Shown here: one piece after another, positions 45,801 to 59,247 of the stretch
Layout of the letters: the number at the start of each line of letters is the position of its first letter
Numbering within the stretch: position 1 is the first letter of the stretch
Assembly: GCA_916610825.1 (NCBI GenBank)
Contig: OU744450.1
Span: forward strand, 12,904,489-12,968,488
Reading direction: 5' to 3'
Length of the DNA: 64,000 nt
From: Haliclystus octoradiatus
Lineage: Eukaryota; Cnidaria; Staurozoa; Stauromedusae; Haliclystidae
The notes under the pieces: generated by a model
What the model saw: the letters and a program-made list of their open reading frames with translations, nothing else
The model's database searches: none
Told to the model about the DNA's origin: nothing
Made by a program: the position numbers and the translations under genes

Positions 45801-47056
45801 CTGAACCTGCAAAGTCTGAACCAGCCAAAGCAGTACCCAAGCAAGTAAGTTATAATTCTAAAGTTAGCAACAAATACCAACACACTAAAAGACAAAACTC
45901 AACCATTTGATTTAATTTTGTTGATGTACTTTACCAAATTCTTTGTCTTTTTGTTATGTTCATCCTTCTACATTAATATCAAGGCATTTTTCTAGATTCA
46001 AAGCTTGTTTGATATAATATAAGCAGGTTACACTTTGATAATTGTTCTCAAATGGGAAAAAATAGCCTCACTCCATATCGGCCCTCGACTCCACGCAGAC
46101 GTTACAATGAAAATTTTAGGGTGCAAAATGATGCGTTCAAAATGGCTGAGGCAGAATAAATCTACCTGGTGGGCATAAACTCGATGATGATTAGCTCTTA
46201 TACTTCAAGAAAACCAAGGATGTTTTTTGGAGGGTTTCAAATTTAGGTTTTGCAAATAAGCAACAAACTTTGAATCCGTAGATTTATTGATTTAATCTAA
46301 CTTCAAGCATGAAAGAGGAAAATTGAAAGAATGTTTTTTTCCAGAATAAAATCAATATCAAAACCCTCAATATTAACCGTGCAGCACCAATAAATAATAT
46401 CTAATCTACTGGCTGATGAATATCAAGTTCAATAATATGCTTGTGGCTGTCGCTTCCAAGGTCGCATGGCAACTGCGTTTGTGTATTTTATTTTATTCCA
46501 TAATGAAATTGATATCGAAAATCTACAATATCAATCTTATAACCGTGAAATACAAATTTATTATTCTGGGATGAGTTACCATTGACCTTCCCCTTTTCAA
46601 ATTGAAGTGAAGCTAACTTATCTGGGGCTTCTGGGGGGCTCATTAGAACATTTTAAAAATGATCTCTAAAATATGCATAGATGGATAATGTTGATTGAGC
46701 CTTCAAAATTAAATTACCAAATATTCCCACATCTGGAGTGCTTTTATTCCAGACCAATTCCTTACAATTTTGATCAAAATATCCTGTGACAGCTCCCTTT
46801 TAATCTGTTACTTGCGCTATTACATTTTGTGCTGTTTCTAATTTAGGCACCAGCACCTGCTGCAGCCACTGTAGATAATAGCAAAATTGAAAAGCTAGAA
46901 AATGAGTTGAAAGAATTGAAAAAACAACTGCAAAATCAAGCAGAACTTACATCGAAGGTCGAGGCTTTAGAAGAGATTGTGACAAAGAATAATGAACGTA
47001 TTGCCACGTTGGAGTCATTAGTTCAAGAAGAAAGTGACGACGAGGAAGAGAAATAG
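37682..47056 (+). CDS. Coronin (WD40 actin-binding protein)
   Basis: Coronins bind actin filaments and regulate Arp2/3 and cofilin at the cell cortex. Seven exons, all joined at phase 0 with GT-AG borders, are 37682-37873, 40208-40642, 42123-42239, 42335-42439, 43193-43408, 45506-45844 and 46847-47056, giving 537 residues. The start is chosen because RKSKLRHVHG matches the conserved basic N-terminus. Residues 1-64 form the first blade segment (AAGGGAFCAFPLSK). WD repeats follow in exon 2 (ISDISWNPFDDNMLATCSES, LLWHPIAKNVLL) and exon 3 (FSTGFSNMSKRQYSVWD). The coronin extension is in exons 4-6 (DTSNAVLVP, VIRYYEI, SELFQEDLYPDT). Residues about 405-468 are a Gly/Ser then Ala/Pro/Glu-rich linker. 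The C-terminus is a leucine-heptad coiled coil with an acidic end. The type resembles short coronins 1/2/6; paralogue assignment is not possible here. Confidence 0.95.
39823..39878. repeat. (TAA)n microsatellite
   Basis: About 18 TAA units in coronin intron 1. Otherwise that intron (37874-40207) shows no clear element. Confidence 0.9.
40995..41839. mobile_element. hAT-type MITE with Cys-poor GGCCGAAA arrays
   Basis: CAAACAGA flanks both ends (40987-40994, 41840-41847), an exact 8-bp duplication. Ends are TAGGGATGCACCGAAA in inverted orientation. Subterminal regions are packed with TTTCGGCCGAAA palindromes. No transposase seen in the 845 bp. It lies in coronin intron 2. Confidence 0.85.
43842..44850. 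mobile_element. hAT-type non-autonomous element with TAATTA arrays
   Basis: Ends CAGTGTTGTGAG in inverted orientation, with AATATTAT (43834-43841) and AATATCAT (44851-44858) as a 7-of-8 target duplication. Both ends carry repeated AGTAATTAATTAC-type blocks. No coding content. It lies in coronin intron 5. Confidence 0.8.
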
Positions 47057-47562
47057 ACATTTTGACATATATTACTACCAGATAGTTTCCATCAATGGCG
47101 CTAGTCTTTTGTAGTGCCAATTTGAATTATGATCACCTGATTGCCGTCGATGCGATGAAATAATATCTTACAATTGACCTGATTGACTCTACATTTTGTT
47201 GACACACACTTCTAGCAATGATAAATTGATGTTTCAGTATGAAGTAATACTTTACTTGCTATATGATACTAACTAATCTTTTAATCAATGTGGATTTGTT
47301 ATTTCTGTGTAAATTAATTGTTGATTTAACTAACAGCAATGTTAATGGGCTAATTTTGCAATAGGCATATACACATTGTTTGTTATAGTTATTTTGGACA
47401 TTAGTTAATCCTTCATTGGGAACAAATTTTGAAAATCTTGATACACCTAATGTCTTTTCTCTGGTGTAGACTCATTCTACCGTGTCGGCTACTTAGGTAT
47501 AAAATCTTACAGGTGGACTTGAACATACATAAAATTCTCAAATTAAAATTATTCTGTGTTTG

Positions 47563-50500
47563 CTATTTCTTAGCTTTTCTTTTGGCAAACCATTCATCAC
47601 TTTTGTCAGCAGCAATAGCCTACAAAGTAAACATTGAAAAAGAAAATGTTATTTTATAACTTTGCTCGTGTTTCATATACCAGGCCAATTTTGTCGGGCA
47701 ACATTAAAAATACTTTCCAGGCAGGAGCACTGTTCATATACACTGATAATACACAGTAATCTGAGATGTTATCGCACTGTGTTCTAGAGTGACTTGATAG
47801 TAGTATACAGTGAAACCTGTATATAACGACCAGCCAAGAGAGGTAGATAAATTGACCACTATAGACAGGTGGCCTTTATATACAGGTTTGATTCAATAGA
47901 AAATACTATTTTTGAAAGAGTGACCACTATAGATAGGTGGCCGCTATATAGAGGTGACCGTTATAACAGGTTTGACTGTAGTCTTCCCTCTTCTATAGTT
48001 GGAAGAGAGGCAACAACATATTGAGAAGAGATGTATACTTAATCTAGTCAAACGCCATTAGCCTGTGTGCATTACGTCAGAACTCCATTTCATACAGGCT
48101 AACTGATCAATTGGGGTAAAAAGCAGGCCCATGAAGAAACGTGTTTCGCAATGCGCATGCGTAAAACCTTGCTAAAACCCTTAGTCTAGCTTAGATTGAC
48201 AGCAAATGACAAGAAAAAGTAAATGGAGCAATTCTCAGTATCATGGAGCGGAACACGGGATAGAGGCTCTTGCCTATACTTAATTGTTGGGACTGTAACT
48301 CCGTCTCGTATATCAACTCTGGTTCAAATCCTGGACAAAGTCCATATGTTATGTTTAATCATCCACTGCCAAAATTAGACATATATATGCTACACGAAAA
48401 TGAGGGCAGTAGCCAATCATCACTCTGAATGATTCTATAGTATGATTGCATAATGCACACTCTAAATAGTATAGCTTAAATTCATTAACCATACCTCGGA
48501 CAGAAGAGAGTCACTGTTTGGGTCTGGATGTGACAGTGTTCTGAAGGCTTCATCTCCCACAAAACAAATCTCATGGCCATCCTGTAAATAATAATAATAA
48601 TAAAAAATACTAATACGAATTTGATAACAAATGAAAGAGAATCACTTTAACCAATATTAGATCATGATCACAGTCATTCTTTGGAAACCTCTCACGGTGA
48701 TACTAAGGAATTGCTTATGGTACATAGCAGAGGTGTACAGGAGCCAGAGTCAAACTCCGCAGTCGGAGCTGGAGTCTAGAATGCAATCCCAGTGATTTCT
48801 TAATGAGCATTGCAAGTTGAAAATTGTCTGGATATTTCTACATTGAGTTTGTTGGATTGGCAACATATTTCAGTTGATGTTAATTTATTTTGTACTTTTC
48901 TATGCTTGCTTAATGTTGAGTTGATAAATAAATCCGTTTTCGGATATTTTACAGAAGTTTGTCTGATATGTTTTCGAGCCGGAGTAGGAGTCTACTTTTC
49001 TTAAATTTTGGAGCCAGACTCAGAGTCAAAGGCTTCTATGAGGACTTTTTCCGAATTCGGAGTCTCAAATTCTGACCCTGTACACCTCTGGTTACATAGG
49101 ACTGACCGTCATTGTTAAGCTATATGTGTCTACTGCCAGGCTTGAGTTTGTTGCGTGTTGGTCAGGAATAAAGTAGGAGATTGTTACATGGACGTTTCTG
49201 TCAATCTGAAACAGTCCTTAAAGGAGCACATCTATAACTGCATCTGAGCAATTGGGGAACACTATTCAATTTCAAGGGTTTAACAAAAAGCGGAAAGGGT
49301 AACATACCAAACTGCAAACTCTTGCAAACCTACCAACCAAGCCTAAAATATGGAAATAGTCTTCTTGTCTGGACCATGTCTAGACCATAGGATTATCAAT
49401 TTAAAGAATTCAGACCCCGTCTCAATAAGGCTGGTTGCTCATGTTTTTATTATTTTGATGACGCTCACAGTCGTAGCATGAAGTTTTCAAATTTGTCCAA
49501 TGAATTGCATTTATCCGAATTTGCAGTTATCCGAAATTGCTCATCAAGGACTTGACCAGAAATTTGTTTAACGGGTTTCAAAGCCAGGTTGCAGATACGC
49601 GGGAATTTCACTTATCCGAATTGCACATAAGCGGGTTACACTGTATATATAGATATCACATCGATATCATATCAAGTATTGCATTTTCTTGGCATGATTT
49701 AATAAGAAAACGTTGGAATCCTCATTAATTCACCACAGCTAAAAAAGAAATGAAAACTTCATGCTACGAGGAATCAAACACTGTGAGATTCATCAAAATA
49801 GAAAATCGTGAGCAAGCAGCATCATTGAGACGGGGTCGGAAATATTTCAGATTGATTAGACAATGGTTAACCACTTTCATATTTTGGGCTTGGTTGGTAA
49901 GTTTGCAAGAGTTTGCAGTTTGGTATTCTCTATAGCAGATTGTTGAGCAAAACAGGAGCAATGGAGCCAAAATTTGCAAAAAACACAAACATTTTCTGTG
50001 AATCTAAACGTCTTGGTTTCCCATCACATGCACATGAAACCGTCCTAGCAGTTAAAATATGTCATCCAAGCTGTGTCTTAACTAAATATAAACCTCCCTA
50101 GATCACATGCACAACATAGATCTGATTCAAATAGAAACCAGGCTAGCAAACGTATTCATCCTTCAAACACACATTACTTACAGGATCAGCCAGTATCACA
50201 ACTTCCACTGTTGCTTTACCAGGCGTATCAAGGCTAACCAGTGGAGTTAATATGGAATGACCAGCATCTTTGGCTGACTTTTCAATACCAGGTAAATCCT
50301 CTCTAGGACAAGAGAATGCTACACGGCCAAAAGCAGTAGCATGGTTTATATCTGTACCAAGATTAACAAGTTCAAGGGAACACTAAAGTGTATAATTGAA
50401 AGTGAAATGTTACACATCAGCAGGGTCAAACATTATTCCTGCTTGCCTTTTAATGTTTGCTTCCCAAAATGTTTCGCCTGATTAAATCATTTAAATGTTT

Positions 50501-53500
50501 TTGAACCTCAGACAAACATTTTATCGTCAAATTTCAAAGCAAAAAATTTATGAGCAATGACTATCCTAGAATGATTTACAGACACATGTACTAACCAGGC
50601 AGATTGCAGGAGTGTGCCGTCATATTATAATTAATTCATTTATATTATGATATCACTAAGATTTCATGAACTTTGACAATTTTTGGATGAACAGGTCATA
50701 GACAGTTCATCAGCGGTTTATGAACAATTGATTGAAAATTCATGAAAGTCACATAGCATACATTTTCATGATCTTTATCTACACACTTCACAAACCATTC
50801 ATGTCATGATCAGTGTAGGAAACAAGTTTGGAATCAATTGAAATATGACAAGATAGAAACCAATCATATGAAAGCAATCGTAACCTCTTTTATTTTTATA
50901 GCTTCAGCTTTGTATCATTTTGACTCAACTTTTGAACTTTGAAGTGGAAATTGAAATAATTTTTTATAAATATAAATGCCTATCTGTGAATTATTAAAAA
51001 TCGAAGAAGCTTACTTGATTATCTGAAAAGTTAAGAACAGCATTCTTTTCCGTAGAGCTCTTAACTGCCATACCAACAATACTAGTCCAATAAGCTGTAA
51101 AATAATATAAATGTAGAAAAGTATGATAAGTCCAGCAAGGCAATAGAGTTTCTGAAGCAAATAAATAATAGGCCTACCATTGTTAATTCCTGCGAGTCAT
51201 CCCCTATATTTTGTTATTACTGGTCTAGTCGCAATCATAATCGTGAACACCAATACATATTGTCTTCAAATAAATTGTGGGGTTGCACTTACTCAGAGAC
51301 TTTTTTAAATCTTTTACACCAAGAGAGATCATTGTTACAGGATCTGTGTAGAGCAAAGATAAAGATATACAATAGAATGTGCTATGTAATAATCATTATT
51401 AGACTCAAATGACAGAGTCAAATCATTATTAGATTCAAATAATTTACTATAGTCATTAGTCATAGTCATCATATGTCTTAATATATCTACATTTACAGAA
51501 TATACTTTTACAGCTATAGATGACTTTTACACTGCATTTTACTACAAGATGATGGTAAAACTGCATGTCAAAGAGGTATTTTGTGCACCACTCTCCAGTG
51601 ATAAAATGTACTGAACTCAGGAACGGTTCTTCATGAAGAGTTCATGAACTTTATAAACATTCATGAACCATTCAGGGAAAGAATTTTGAGATATTCATCG
51701 ATATTCATGAACATTAAATTGCCTATTTTAACTGGATACTGTTGACGAGTCATCCATGAACAGTTCATGACAATTGTACCATAATTTGGGCAAGGCACAA
51801 ATATTTAACTTTTAAAATTTATAATAAAAATTAATCACTGTTGATATTGACTTTTACATTTAAATGTTTCAATAAGAAGATATTTTTTAAAAGTAACTTG
51901 TTAAGTATATTAATAGAGTGGAAACAAACTACTGTACAGTAAATAAGTCAATTCGGAGTTTAGAAGCTTCATTGTTCTAGTACGAGATAATTCTGGATAA
52001 TTCAATATACTGTAGTTATTCCAAATTCCGTTTCTTTGGAAAACCAGAAACAATACGAAACTAAACTCCGAACACTCCCTTAGCTGGCCGTTATATACAG
52101 GTTTCACTGTAGTTTTACCTGATGCCATGTCTTTCTTGTCCGGGGATATACAGAATTTATAACCACCAGGATCGGTTAGTTGAAACATATCACCCTCTTG
52201 TGAATTCACTTGGTAGCCTGATGCTTTGGCATTCTCTACAATTTTTGATGATGAAACATGAAAACCCTGACAAAAATAAATTATAATAAATCATTAGTAA
52301 AACTCCCCCTTGCATGAATTATGCATAAACTCTTCAGTCTTTACAGTAACAGATCCATGAAGATTGTTTCGGGATTGATTAATTGCGTATAAGAATTGCT
52401 TTAGAATCAATTATTCACTTGAAAACAATGGGGTCGCCATTTCTTTACAACAGCTACACCATCAGCATTTGAAAGCTTGAAAGTTTGAAAAAATTATTTC
52501 CATTTAATTTAGATTTGGGGATCATTCATTGGAAAGATTACATGTATTGCATTTTCATTATCAAACATATATGTGTTGGATAATTAGCGTCTATCAAATT
52601 GAGATTAAGTAAATTGTATTCTGAATGTTTTTTTACATGTGAGTTCTTATTGCATGCATGCTAAGAGGTAGTTGAACACATCAGAATATCTGGTTCCAAA
52701 ATCCAAATAACGTGGCAAACAATCAACAAGAGTTGAGTTACAATGTTTTGCGATGCAACCAACACATGTACAATCAATTCAATGCATGCATTGTTTACAT
52801 CTATAAATTATGCATGAATAAATCAAAAAGCTTAGTTTGCAATAAATAAGACCTATCATTTGAAAGAAAGAACATGAAACAATATAGATACCAAAGTATC
52901 TCATTATACAAACAACAAAAATATCATTTTTCAGCAGATTTATCCTTCGATTCATGGAGACTGAACCGATAAATTGATTAATTGATTAATCGGACTTAAC
53001 ACAGACTATTGTGATTTATTCATTGATTTATGCTCTAGCTTACGTGAATCTAGGATTCCAGGATTCTTACTTTTGCCGCCCCTGAATATGCAACACTATT
53101 ATGTCATTGTCTATTTCATGTTGAATAAAGCTTTGGTAAATGCTTGGTGGTTTATGTAGGATCAGCTCAGATGGCAAAGCAACATGCCTCGATTATCAAT
53201 GCGCAATGACGCGCCACATGTTATTCCCTCTGGACCAATCCAGACCTTCCATTCCATCCGCGATAAGAAGATGGTAGGCCTACTCATTTAATGTTTTAGA
53301 TAAAATCAAGGCTGAGTTGATCTTCGGGCAGTTTAAGCCACAGACAACCAGTTGATCAGATCTGAAGTCCAATCTGAAGTTTACGATGAAATTGACTGAA
53401 ATTGATCTGCAGTGTTGCGGCTGAGATCAGTATATACAATCATTGCTCTTAGCGAAAAGAGCCACTCTATTAGAAATAGAAGAGTGATACGGGCACTTTC

Positions 53501-55369
53501 GGTAGGGCGATAAATACTTTGTTTAGCATATTCTAAGCAAACTGAGAAATAACTGCAAAGTTCCACTTTAGTGAGATTAAAACCCCCAAGACAACAAGTT
53601 GAACATGTCATTGAATCACAAGCCATGTTATACAATATGTGCTTGTGATCATTTGATGTTCCAATCATAAAAACTCACTGTGGCCTAAGATTTATTAATA
53701 TTTGTTAAATATTGAAATAATTATTAATTAAACAATGGTTTATTCTGATAGTTTTACAATAATCCATTCATAAAAGTAGACTTATTCACATTGCAGAGCG
53801 ATATACGGTAAATAATTTCGTAGGGAATGCATAATTCAATATAGTGAATTATAAAATCATGGAATGTGAGACTGATCGCTGTTAGGTTGTTGGTGGTGTT
53901 TGTGTAAGGCTACACAAAATCGTGAAGTTACTGCTTCTGGTTGAAGCCTGACAGAGCACACAATTACTTTCAAGTCTATAAAACTTCCTTGTTCAATTTT
54001 TCTGTCTGTAGTTCAACAGCATTTTGTTTTGTTGCTTGAAAAGTACAAAGGCATACGATCTTGTATACGAATAGTTGAATAATGTTTTACTTTTTCTCTA
54101 AAGCTTCTATGTAAATACTGTATCCAGACTGACCAATGGTCTTCGCTTTTATTATCAATCTATATTGTCTTCAATTTTTAAAAGTTGCTGTAGCTTTCTA
54201 CAAAAATCGCAGCGTGTTACTATTGAAAATACAGGTTCGTTCTAGTATATATGATGACGTCATTTTAAGAAAATTTACATGCAATCATTACTTTGAGCTT
54301 TTCAATTTCAAAATAAACAGATTATCTATTTTTATAAAACAAATGGAAAACAGTTATCGGTCTTAAATACTCTGATACAAGCACTTTGGATGCTATGAGG
54401 CACTCCAGAGGCAAAAGTCCTTCGCCACCAGCGGCTTGTGATGTTTTAAGCTTCTTGAGTGTCTTATAGCACCCAAAGTGTTTGTATCAGAGTACATGAA
54501 ACTGAGCACCGTTTAAAGAGAAATCAGTAATTGGACAGACTCAATAAATGGGTCTGGTATCAAGATAGTTGATAGCCTTACCAAAAAGTCATTTCCAAGT
54601 TTATAATCTTTGATTCCATAATTATAAGTTAATTCAACAACAAAATGGCTGTCCTCTGGTCCATAACCAATCATTGTTTTACTCCATTTGCCATCATAGG
54701 GTCTAAATATAGCAAAAAATGGGAAAGCAATCAGATATGTAAGCTAAATTGAATAACTTTTGGATTGATTAATAATAACATGCTCTTTACAGAACAGTAG
54801 GGTTAGGCATCTCAGGGTTATGATTGAGGGTTCCATCCATGGAATTTCTCCTTGTATTGCTACAGGGTACAGATGTGGCTCATGTTTAGAAAAGAGCAAC
54901 ATTGCGCTATGTTGATTCTAAAATTGATTCTATGTACCAACAAATAGATTTTTAAAACAACCTTTCAAACGCCTATGAAAGGCTGCTGAAATGTGAGTTT
55001 TTCTAAAAGGTTTTACTTGTATGCTTTCAGAAAAATCTAAACAAAATTTATAAAAATACGAGGGGGCTACAAAATTGTGAGTAGGCCTGCGTGTGCAAAA
55101 AGGTGCAAAAGGGGGGTGGTCTAAAAGTGTACAGCTGAGACCTGCATACAGGGGGAGGGGGAGTCAAATATTGGAACATTTACTGACTAACTACTTTATG
55201 GATGGCCCCTATGCTTAACTTACTGTGTCAGCTCACAAATCACATGAACCATCTGTGTCTCTTATGTTGTGAGACTGATACTGATTATATAACAATTAAT
55301 TAGACATTGACTGACTCACCCATTGCAAGAAGCCTTACACCCTTCTTCAAATTCTTCATGTCGTAGAAC
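47563..55369 (-). CDS. GLOD4: GLOD4-like glyoxalase-domain protein (exon 1 not found)
   Basis: The family has two VOC (glyoxalase/bleomycin-resistance) folds; its substrate is not established. Eight minus-strand exons in transcript order join in frame: 55369-55320, 54702-54582, 52266-52119, 51343-51293, 51094-51015, 50382-50182, 48581-48495, 47619-47563. They encode 264 residues plus stop. Landmarks are [112 protein letters not shown] and DKSDEWFAK. In relatives about 30 N-terminal residues (first beta strand, ending near LGMK) come before VLRHEE. No matching exon was seen between 55370 and 64000, so it lies beyond the window or has diverged. The gene is tail-to-tail with coronin, 506 bp apart. 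Confidence 0.92.
47808..47978. mobile_element. pogo-like MITE
   Basis: TA flanks (47806-47807, 47979-47980) and inverted ends CAGTGAAACCTGTATATAAC / GTTATAACAGGTTTGACTG. Related ends occur at 31490-31640 and 52083-52113. It lies in the last GLOD4 intron. Confidence 0.75.
48728..49090. mobile_element. hAT-type MITE
   Basis: Inverted ends CAGAGGTGTACAGGAGCCAG and CAGAGGTGTACAGGGTCAG. Flanks GGTACATA and GTTACATA match at 7 of 8, with one extra base at the left. 363 bp, no coding content. It lies in the GLOD4 intron between 48581 and 50182. Confidence 0.7.
49305..49930. repeat. Fold-back element, split by a pogo-like MITE
   Basis: The left arm (ACCAAACTGCAAACTCTTGC near 49307) and the right arm (its reverse complement, ending near 49925) extend over about 150 bp each, including ACCAACCAAGCC and GAGACGGGGTC. 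A truncated pogo-like MITE sits between them. A diverged single arm lies at 15380-15530. Confidence 0.7.
49503..49643. mobile_element. pogo/Tigger-like MITE, left-truncated
   Basis: The right end GGGTTACACTG with TA is intact. The body shares AAGGACTTGACCAGAAA and CAAAGCCAGGTTGCAGATA with the copy at 28258. The left terminal repeat is missing. Confidence 0.7.
50655..50815. repeat. GTTCATGAAC repeat, copy 4
   Basis: Diverged GTTCATGA-type units in a GLOD4 intron. Confidence 0.5.
51600..51780. repeat. GTTCATGAAC repeat, copy 5
   Basis: Several TTCATGAAC units in a GLOD4 intron. The following 100 bases (ACTTTTACATTTAAATGTTTC, GAAGATATTTTTTA) match sequence at 28625-28680, so the repeat belongs to a larger element. 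Confidence 0.6.
53155..53512. mobile_element. tRNA-derived SINE, copy 4, internally inverted
   Basis: The first 30 bases (ATCAGCTCAGATGGCAAAGCAAC) and the 3' part from 53384 (GAAATTGATCTGCAGTGTTGC, then the hairpin region at 53462) read on the plus strand. The section 53187-53383 between them is the reverse complement of the SINE body and head. Target duplication not found. It lies in the GLOD4 intron between 52266 and 54582. Confidence 0.75.
54370..54492. mobile_element. Short Tc1/mariner-like MITE
   Basis: TA on both sides and inverted ends CTCTGATACAAGCACTTTGG, extending about 36 bp with few mismatches. 123 bp in total, just before the GLOD4 exon at 54582. Confidence 0.7.
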
Positions 55370-58300
55370 CTACAATAAGGCAACAATACTTTAAATATAT
55401 CTATCAAACACCAGCTATTTCGATATTTGTGACAGCATCATTACGAAGGATGTTGGGAGACACAAGAAAACATAAGAAAAACATAACTCTATCATATTTG
55501 ATCTTTTCAAATCAAAGATGCAGAGTTCCATCGTCAAACCCCTTTCAAATGCTATGGTTTTATTTCTACATTTTGGAAGCTGTTTTGCTTAGTTTTGAAA
55601 TCTTAAGTCTGATTGGTTTAGCCTAGAATTATAACCATTATTATCAGACGATAAAACAAAGAAGAAATATGATTTTAATTATAATTTTGTAAACATAAAT
55701 GATCATGATCAAGGATGTTCAAGATTTAAATAAGATTGTTTATTTACAATTAATTGGAAATGTTGAATGCTTTTGTCTCTAAACATAGTTACTACGGTGC
55801 TTTTGACTTATCTAGCCAATCAAGTCACAGAGAACAGCATTCAAAAATTTGTTTACAATTAAGGAGGTTTGGCCAGAGTTTCAGTAGAGCCAGAATTTTC
55901 CTCATGTTGAACTTTTCAAATTTCAGAATAGAATTTAGACGCTCTACACTTCTAAAGGGGACTGCGCAGATTAATTTTGGGATTATGGGGCTTTGAAGTC
56001 CCCCATTTTCTAATTCAATAATAATACATGTTATAAAAACAATAATCTTTTAGAGGTAAAACACAGAAACAGATTAATAGTGACATATTTCAATGAAGCA
56101 ACACAAACATTCGAGGATAAAAGTATTTGGATTACTACGAAATGAGAAATGAAACAAAAATTGGAATATTAGTGGGGGTCAAAAATTCCCCTATAATTTG
56201 TAACTAGTCAACATTTATGATTTTTCGAACACTTTCTGCTGTTGAATTTTTTAAACCCATGTGATTCATGTAAAAGTATCCATCAAAGGTAATGATGAAA
56301 AAATAATTGGGGGTTCCCAGATTATTTTTTGAGTTATTTCAAAAAATGTTATTTTTTGAGTTATTTCAAAAAATGTTTTCTAACATGAAAGTTTATACTG
56401 CTCAAACGCTGACATGGTAACACCGGGGAATTCTGTAATCGTTGTCATGCCAATATGTGATATAAATAGACCTTGACTACTTTCCATCGTATATTAACAA
56501 CCAAGTTCCCTACAAGTTCCCTATAATCTGCCGTATTATAATCTGCCATATTATAATCTGCTATATTTTACTTCTTCATCGCTTTGCTATGTTATGACGC
56601 TCTGACCGTAGTCACCCCGTTTATAAACATTGAAGAATATCATTTCTGCAGTTGAATTTTCAAAGCGCACGTGCATGAGACTTCAGTATGAGGCACACAA
56701 CGTCACTGGCTTCAAAATGGTACCAAATATCAACATGTTGGTTGCGTGGATTTTCTTCGTTGAACTTTTTCTTCGAGAACAAATAATACACAAAAGCGGG
56801 ACAAAGTTTCAAACCATAATAACTTTTTTATTACTTGATGAAATTATCTAAAATTTTGGCAATAGGTATGTTTTACCTTTGTATTTAACATACTGAGAGG
56901 TTGTATTTTTATTTAAACTAAAACCGTCCTGTCCGAAGTGACCCGCGTCCGAAGTGACCCCGGTCTCCCCTATTTATTTTTCACAATGGTGTAAAAGAGT
57001 CTGTGAACTAATGTGTGATATTCTGCAAAAGGAAAATAACACCTATATAAATTTGGTAAATTGTTCACACCCTGATTCACACATTATCACAAAACTTCAA
57101 TCGTGATCAAATCTTAAGTCCTTGTCAAACCATGTCCTCGATATTAACACTCGATAATTATCTTAATGATAATACGACGTAATGCATGAATTATAGCCTA
57201 TCCCAGCTCATGAGAACTTGTTCAAGGCAGAAAATAACACTTTACTTCACGGACCCATTTATTTTGTGAAAAAACCTTAAGGCTGGACACAGGCTAATAA
57301 TGTATATGCTTCTCAAGGAGACTTTTCTGGAAACTTCCTTCATTGTAGGCAGGAGATTGTAACACTTTTGACCACCAGCATGATCAGGATCCTAGATCCC
57401 GGAAGGATGGAGCTAATTCAGAAGAAAATTGATAATTTTACAATCTATTGGTAATTGGTCAAACCTCAACAAAAAATTCAGAATCAAATGCACAAATTTG
57501 TTCAAGATTCGGGAAGGCGAAACCTTTTGCCAGACACTGGTGAGGCGTAGTACAAGTCCCTCCGGCATTAATGTCTACAGGTATGTATTTGTCGAGCGGA
57601 GCGAGCATAGCTTTTTTGAAGCCTTTAAATATTCTAGGACTTGGGACTGAGGAATAATTTAGTTTTTGTTCATGATTTTTAATAAGTTGATCATCATTCA
57701 GAACCTTCCAGATAAATAAAAATGGTTCATAAGTGCAGTGAATTTGCAATACAAGATCAAGATATAAAAAGCCCGGATTTGCCGACAGAACTTTGCCAAA
57801 GGGGCAGTGTTCCACCGGCCGCACAACCTGGCGACAGCCCTGCCTTGTTGATTGGTATCAATTGTGGATCGACACCTTATTCTTTTTTATGATAACTGTA
57901 ACATTTTATAGCTTACAAAATAAGACTAACAATGAAACCAGTGTTGGCTTGTGATATAAATAGTTGACCCAAATTTACCAAGGGATTGAGTTTCCTAGAT
58001 TTTTCAAATTTGAGGTGTCATAACCCCTTCTGTGACGTGTACAATGTGCATACGCTTAAAATGTACCCAAAAGGTGCATAATTTGATCTTGAATTGCACA
58101 CGTATATATCTATAATCAATATCCTATGCAAAATTCAGATTAAACAGTGCAAAACATATGTTCTGTAACAGGGTGATTTCTTGGTGAAACTCTTTACCTA
58201 CGTCTGTCGTCAATTCGAAAACAGTCCAGGGATATGAAAAAATCCTTGATAAAATAGATCTGAAAATAGATGTAGGCCTATCTTTTAATGGTAATTGCTT

Positions 58301-58593
58301 AAATATTACTATATTACTATCTATATTGTATTTAATTTATCTTATTATACTTTTCTTTTTAATTTTGTAAATGGCTGTATGTAAGTTGAATTACTATTGC
58401 GGAAATTCCCTGTATTTGCCTGTCGTATTGATTTTATGACAATATGACGTAGTCATAAATAATAAATTGTAAATGACGCTTTTTACTTCAGTGACTATTT
58501 CAAATTGTTTTCTGCTCCAAAACGCTATTGTTTCGCGACAGTCGGTTATGCACTTTAGCTGTCAAAAGCATCAAGGCCCAGCTACATTCAGAG
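55370..58593. other. No gene recognised
   Basis: This lies upstream of the first GLOD4 exon found and may be its intron. It holds a 25-bp direct duplication (ATTTTTTGAGTTATTTCAAA near 56321 and 56351) and three ATTATAATCTGC-type units at 56530. Frames at 57429-57824 show no motif. Confidence 0.35.
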
Positions 58594-59239
58594 GGTATCC
58601 GGTCATAACGTCCAGTCGGGACATCGTCCATATTCTTTGTTTACAATAACGTCCAGTCACAAAAAGCGTTCTTTCTTCATTTCTAGCTGGATTAATTAAT
58701 TAATTTAAAAATATATTCTTGAATTGAATACCGGTGGAGGTGATTGCATCAAATCAGATGTTAATCATAAGAATTATAACTTGACCAAAATACGCGCTGG
58801 AAGTCGATCGGGTGAAAATTCGAAAACAAGTCAATGAAACTACAACGCTAAATAGACCAATGTATTACAAACTTTGAACGAATGTTTTAGAGATCTAATA
58901 GAAGAGATTTCACAAGACCTAGTATTAAACAGACGGTTTATACATCATTTACTTATTGTAAGTTGACCAAACTTTAATTGGCCTTCATTGGAATTAACGC
59001 GTAAAATTTCGAAATTTGACGAAAACAAAACACTAATATTATTGCCCTTGAGAGTTATTCATGTTTTATAATTAATATTTATATCAATATAAACTGTCGT
59101 TTTTAATTTATTAAATAACGGAGTGAATTATCTATAGCTGTTAGTAAACCTGGACCTTTTCGAAACTGGACGTTATGGTATTCGGTAGGACGTTCTCGGA
59201 AATGGACGATATCACCACTGGACGATACGACTGGTAACC
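58594..59239. mobile_element. TIR element with 8-bp target duplication, GG-CC ends
   Basis: ATTCAGAG flanks both ends (58586-58593, 59240-59247). The inverted ends (GGTATCCGGTCATAACGTCC and GGTTACCAGTCGTATCGTCC) match at about three quarters of 36 positions. GG termini with 8-bp duplications suggest Merlin; hAT is possible. GTCCAGT/ACTGGAC motifs repeat inside. 646 bp, non-coding. Confidence 0.75.
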
Positions 59240-59247
59240 ATTCAGAG

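Noticed and set aside
57459-57824. 121-residue minus-strand open frame
   Set aside because: No motif, no splice context, and the opposite strand is also open. Treated as incidental.
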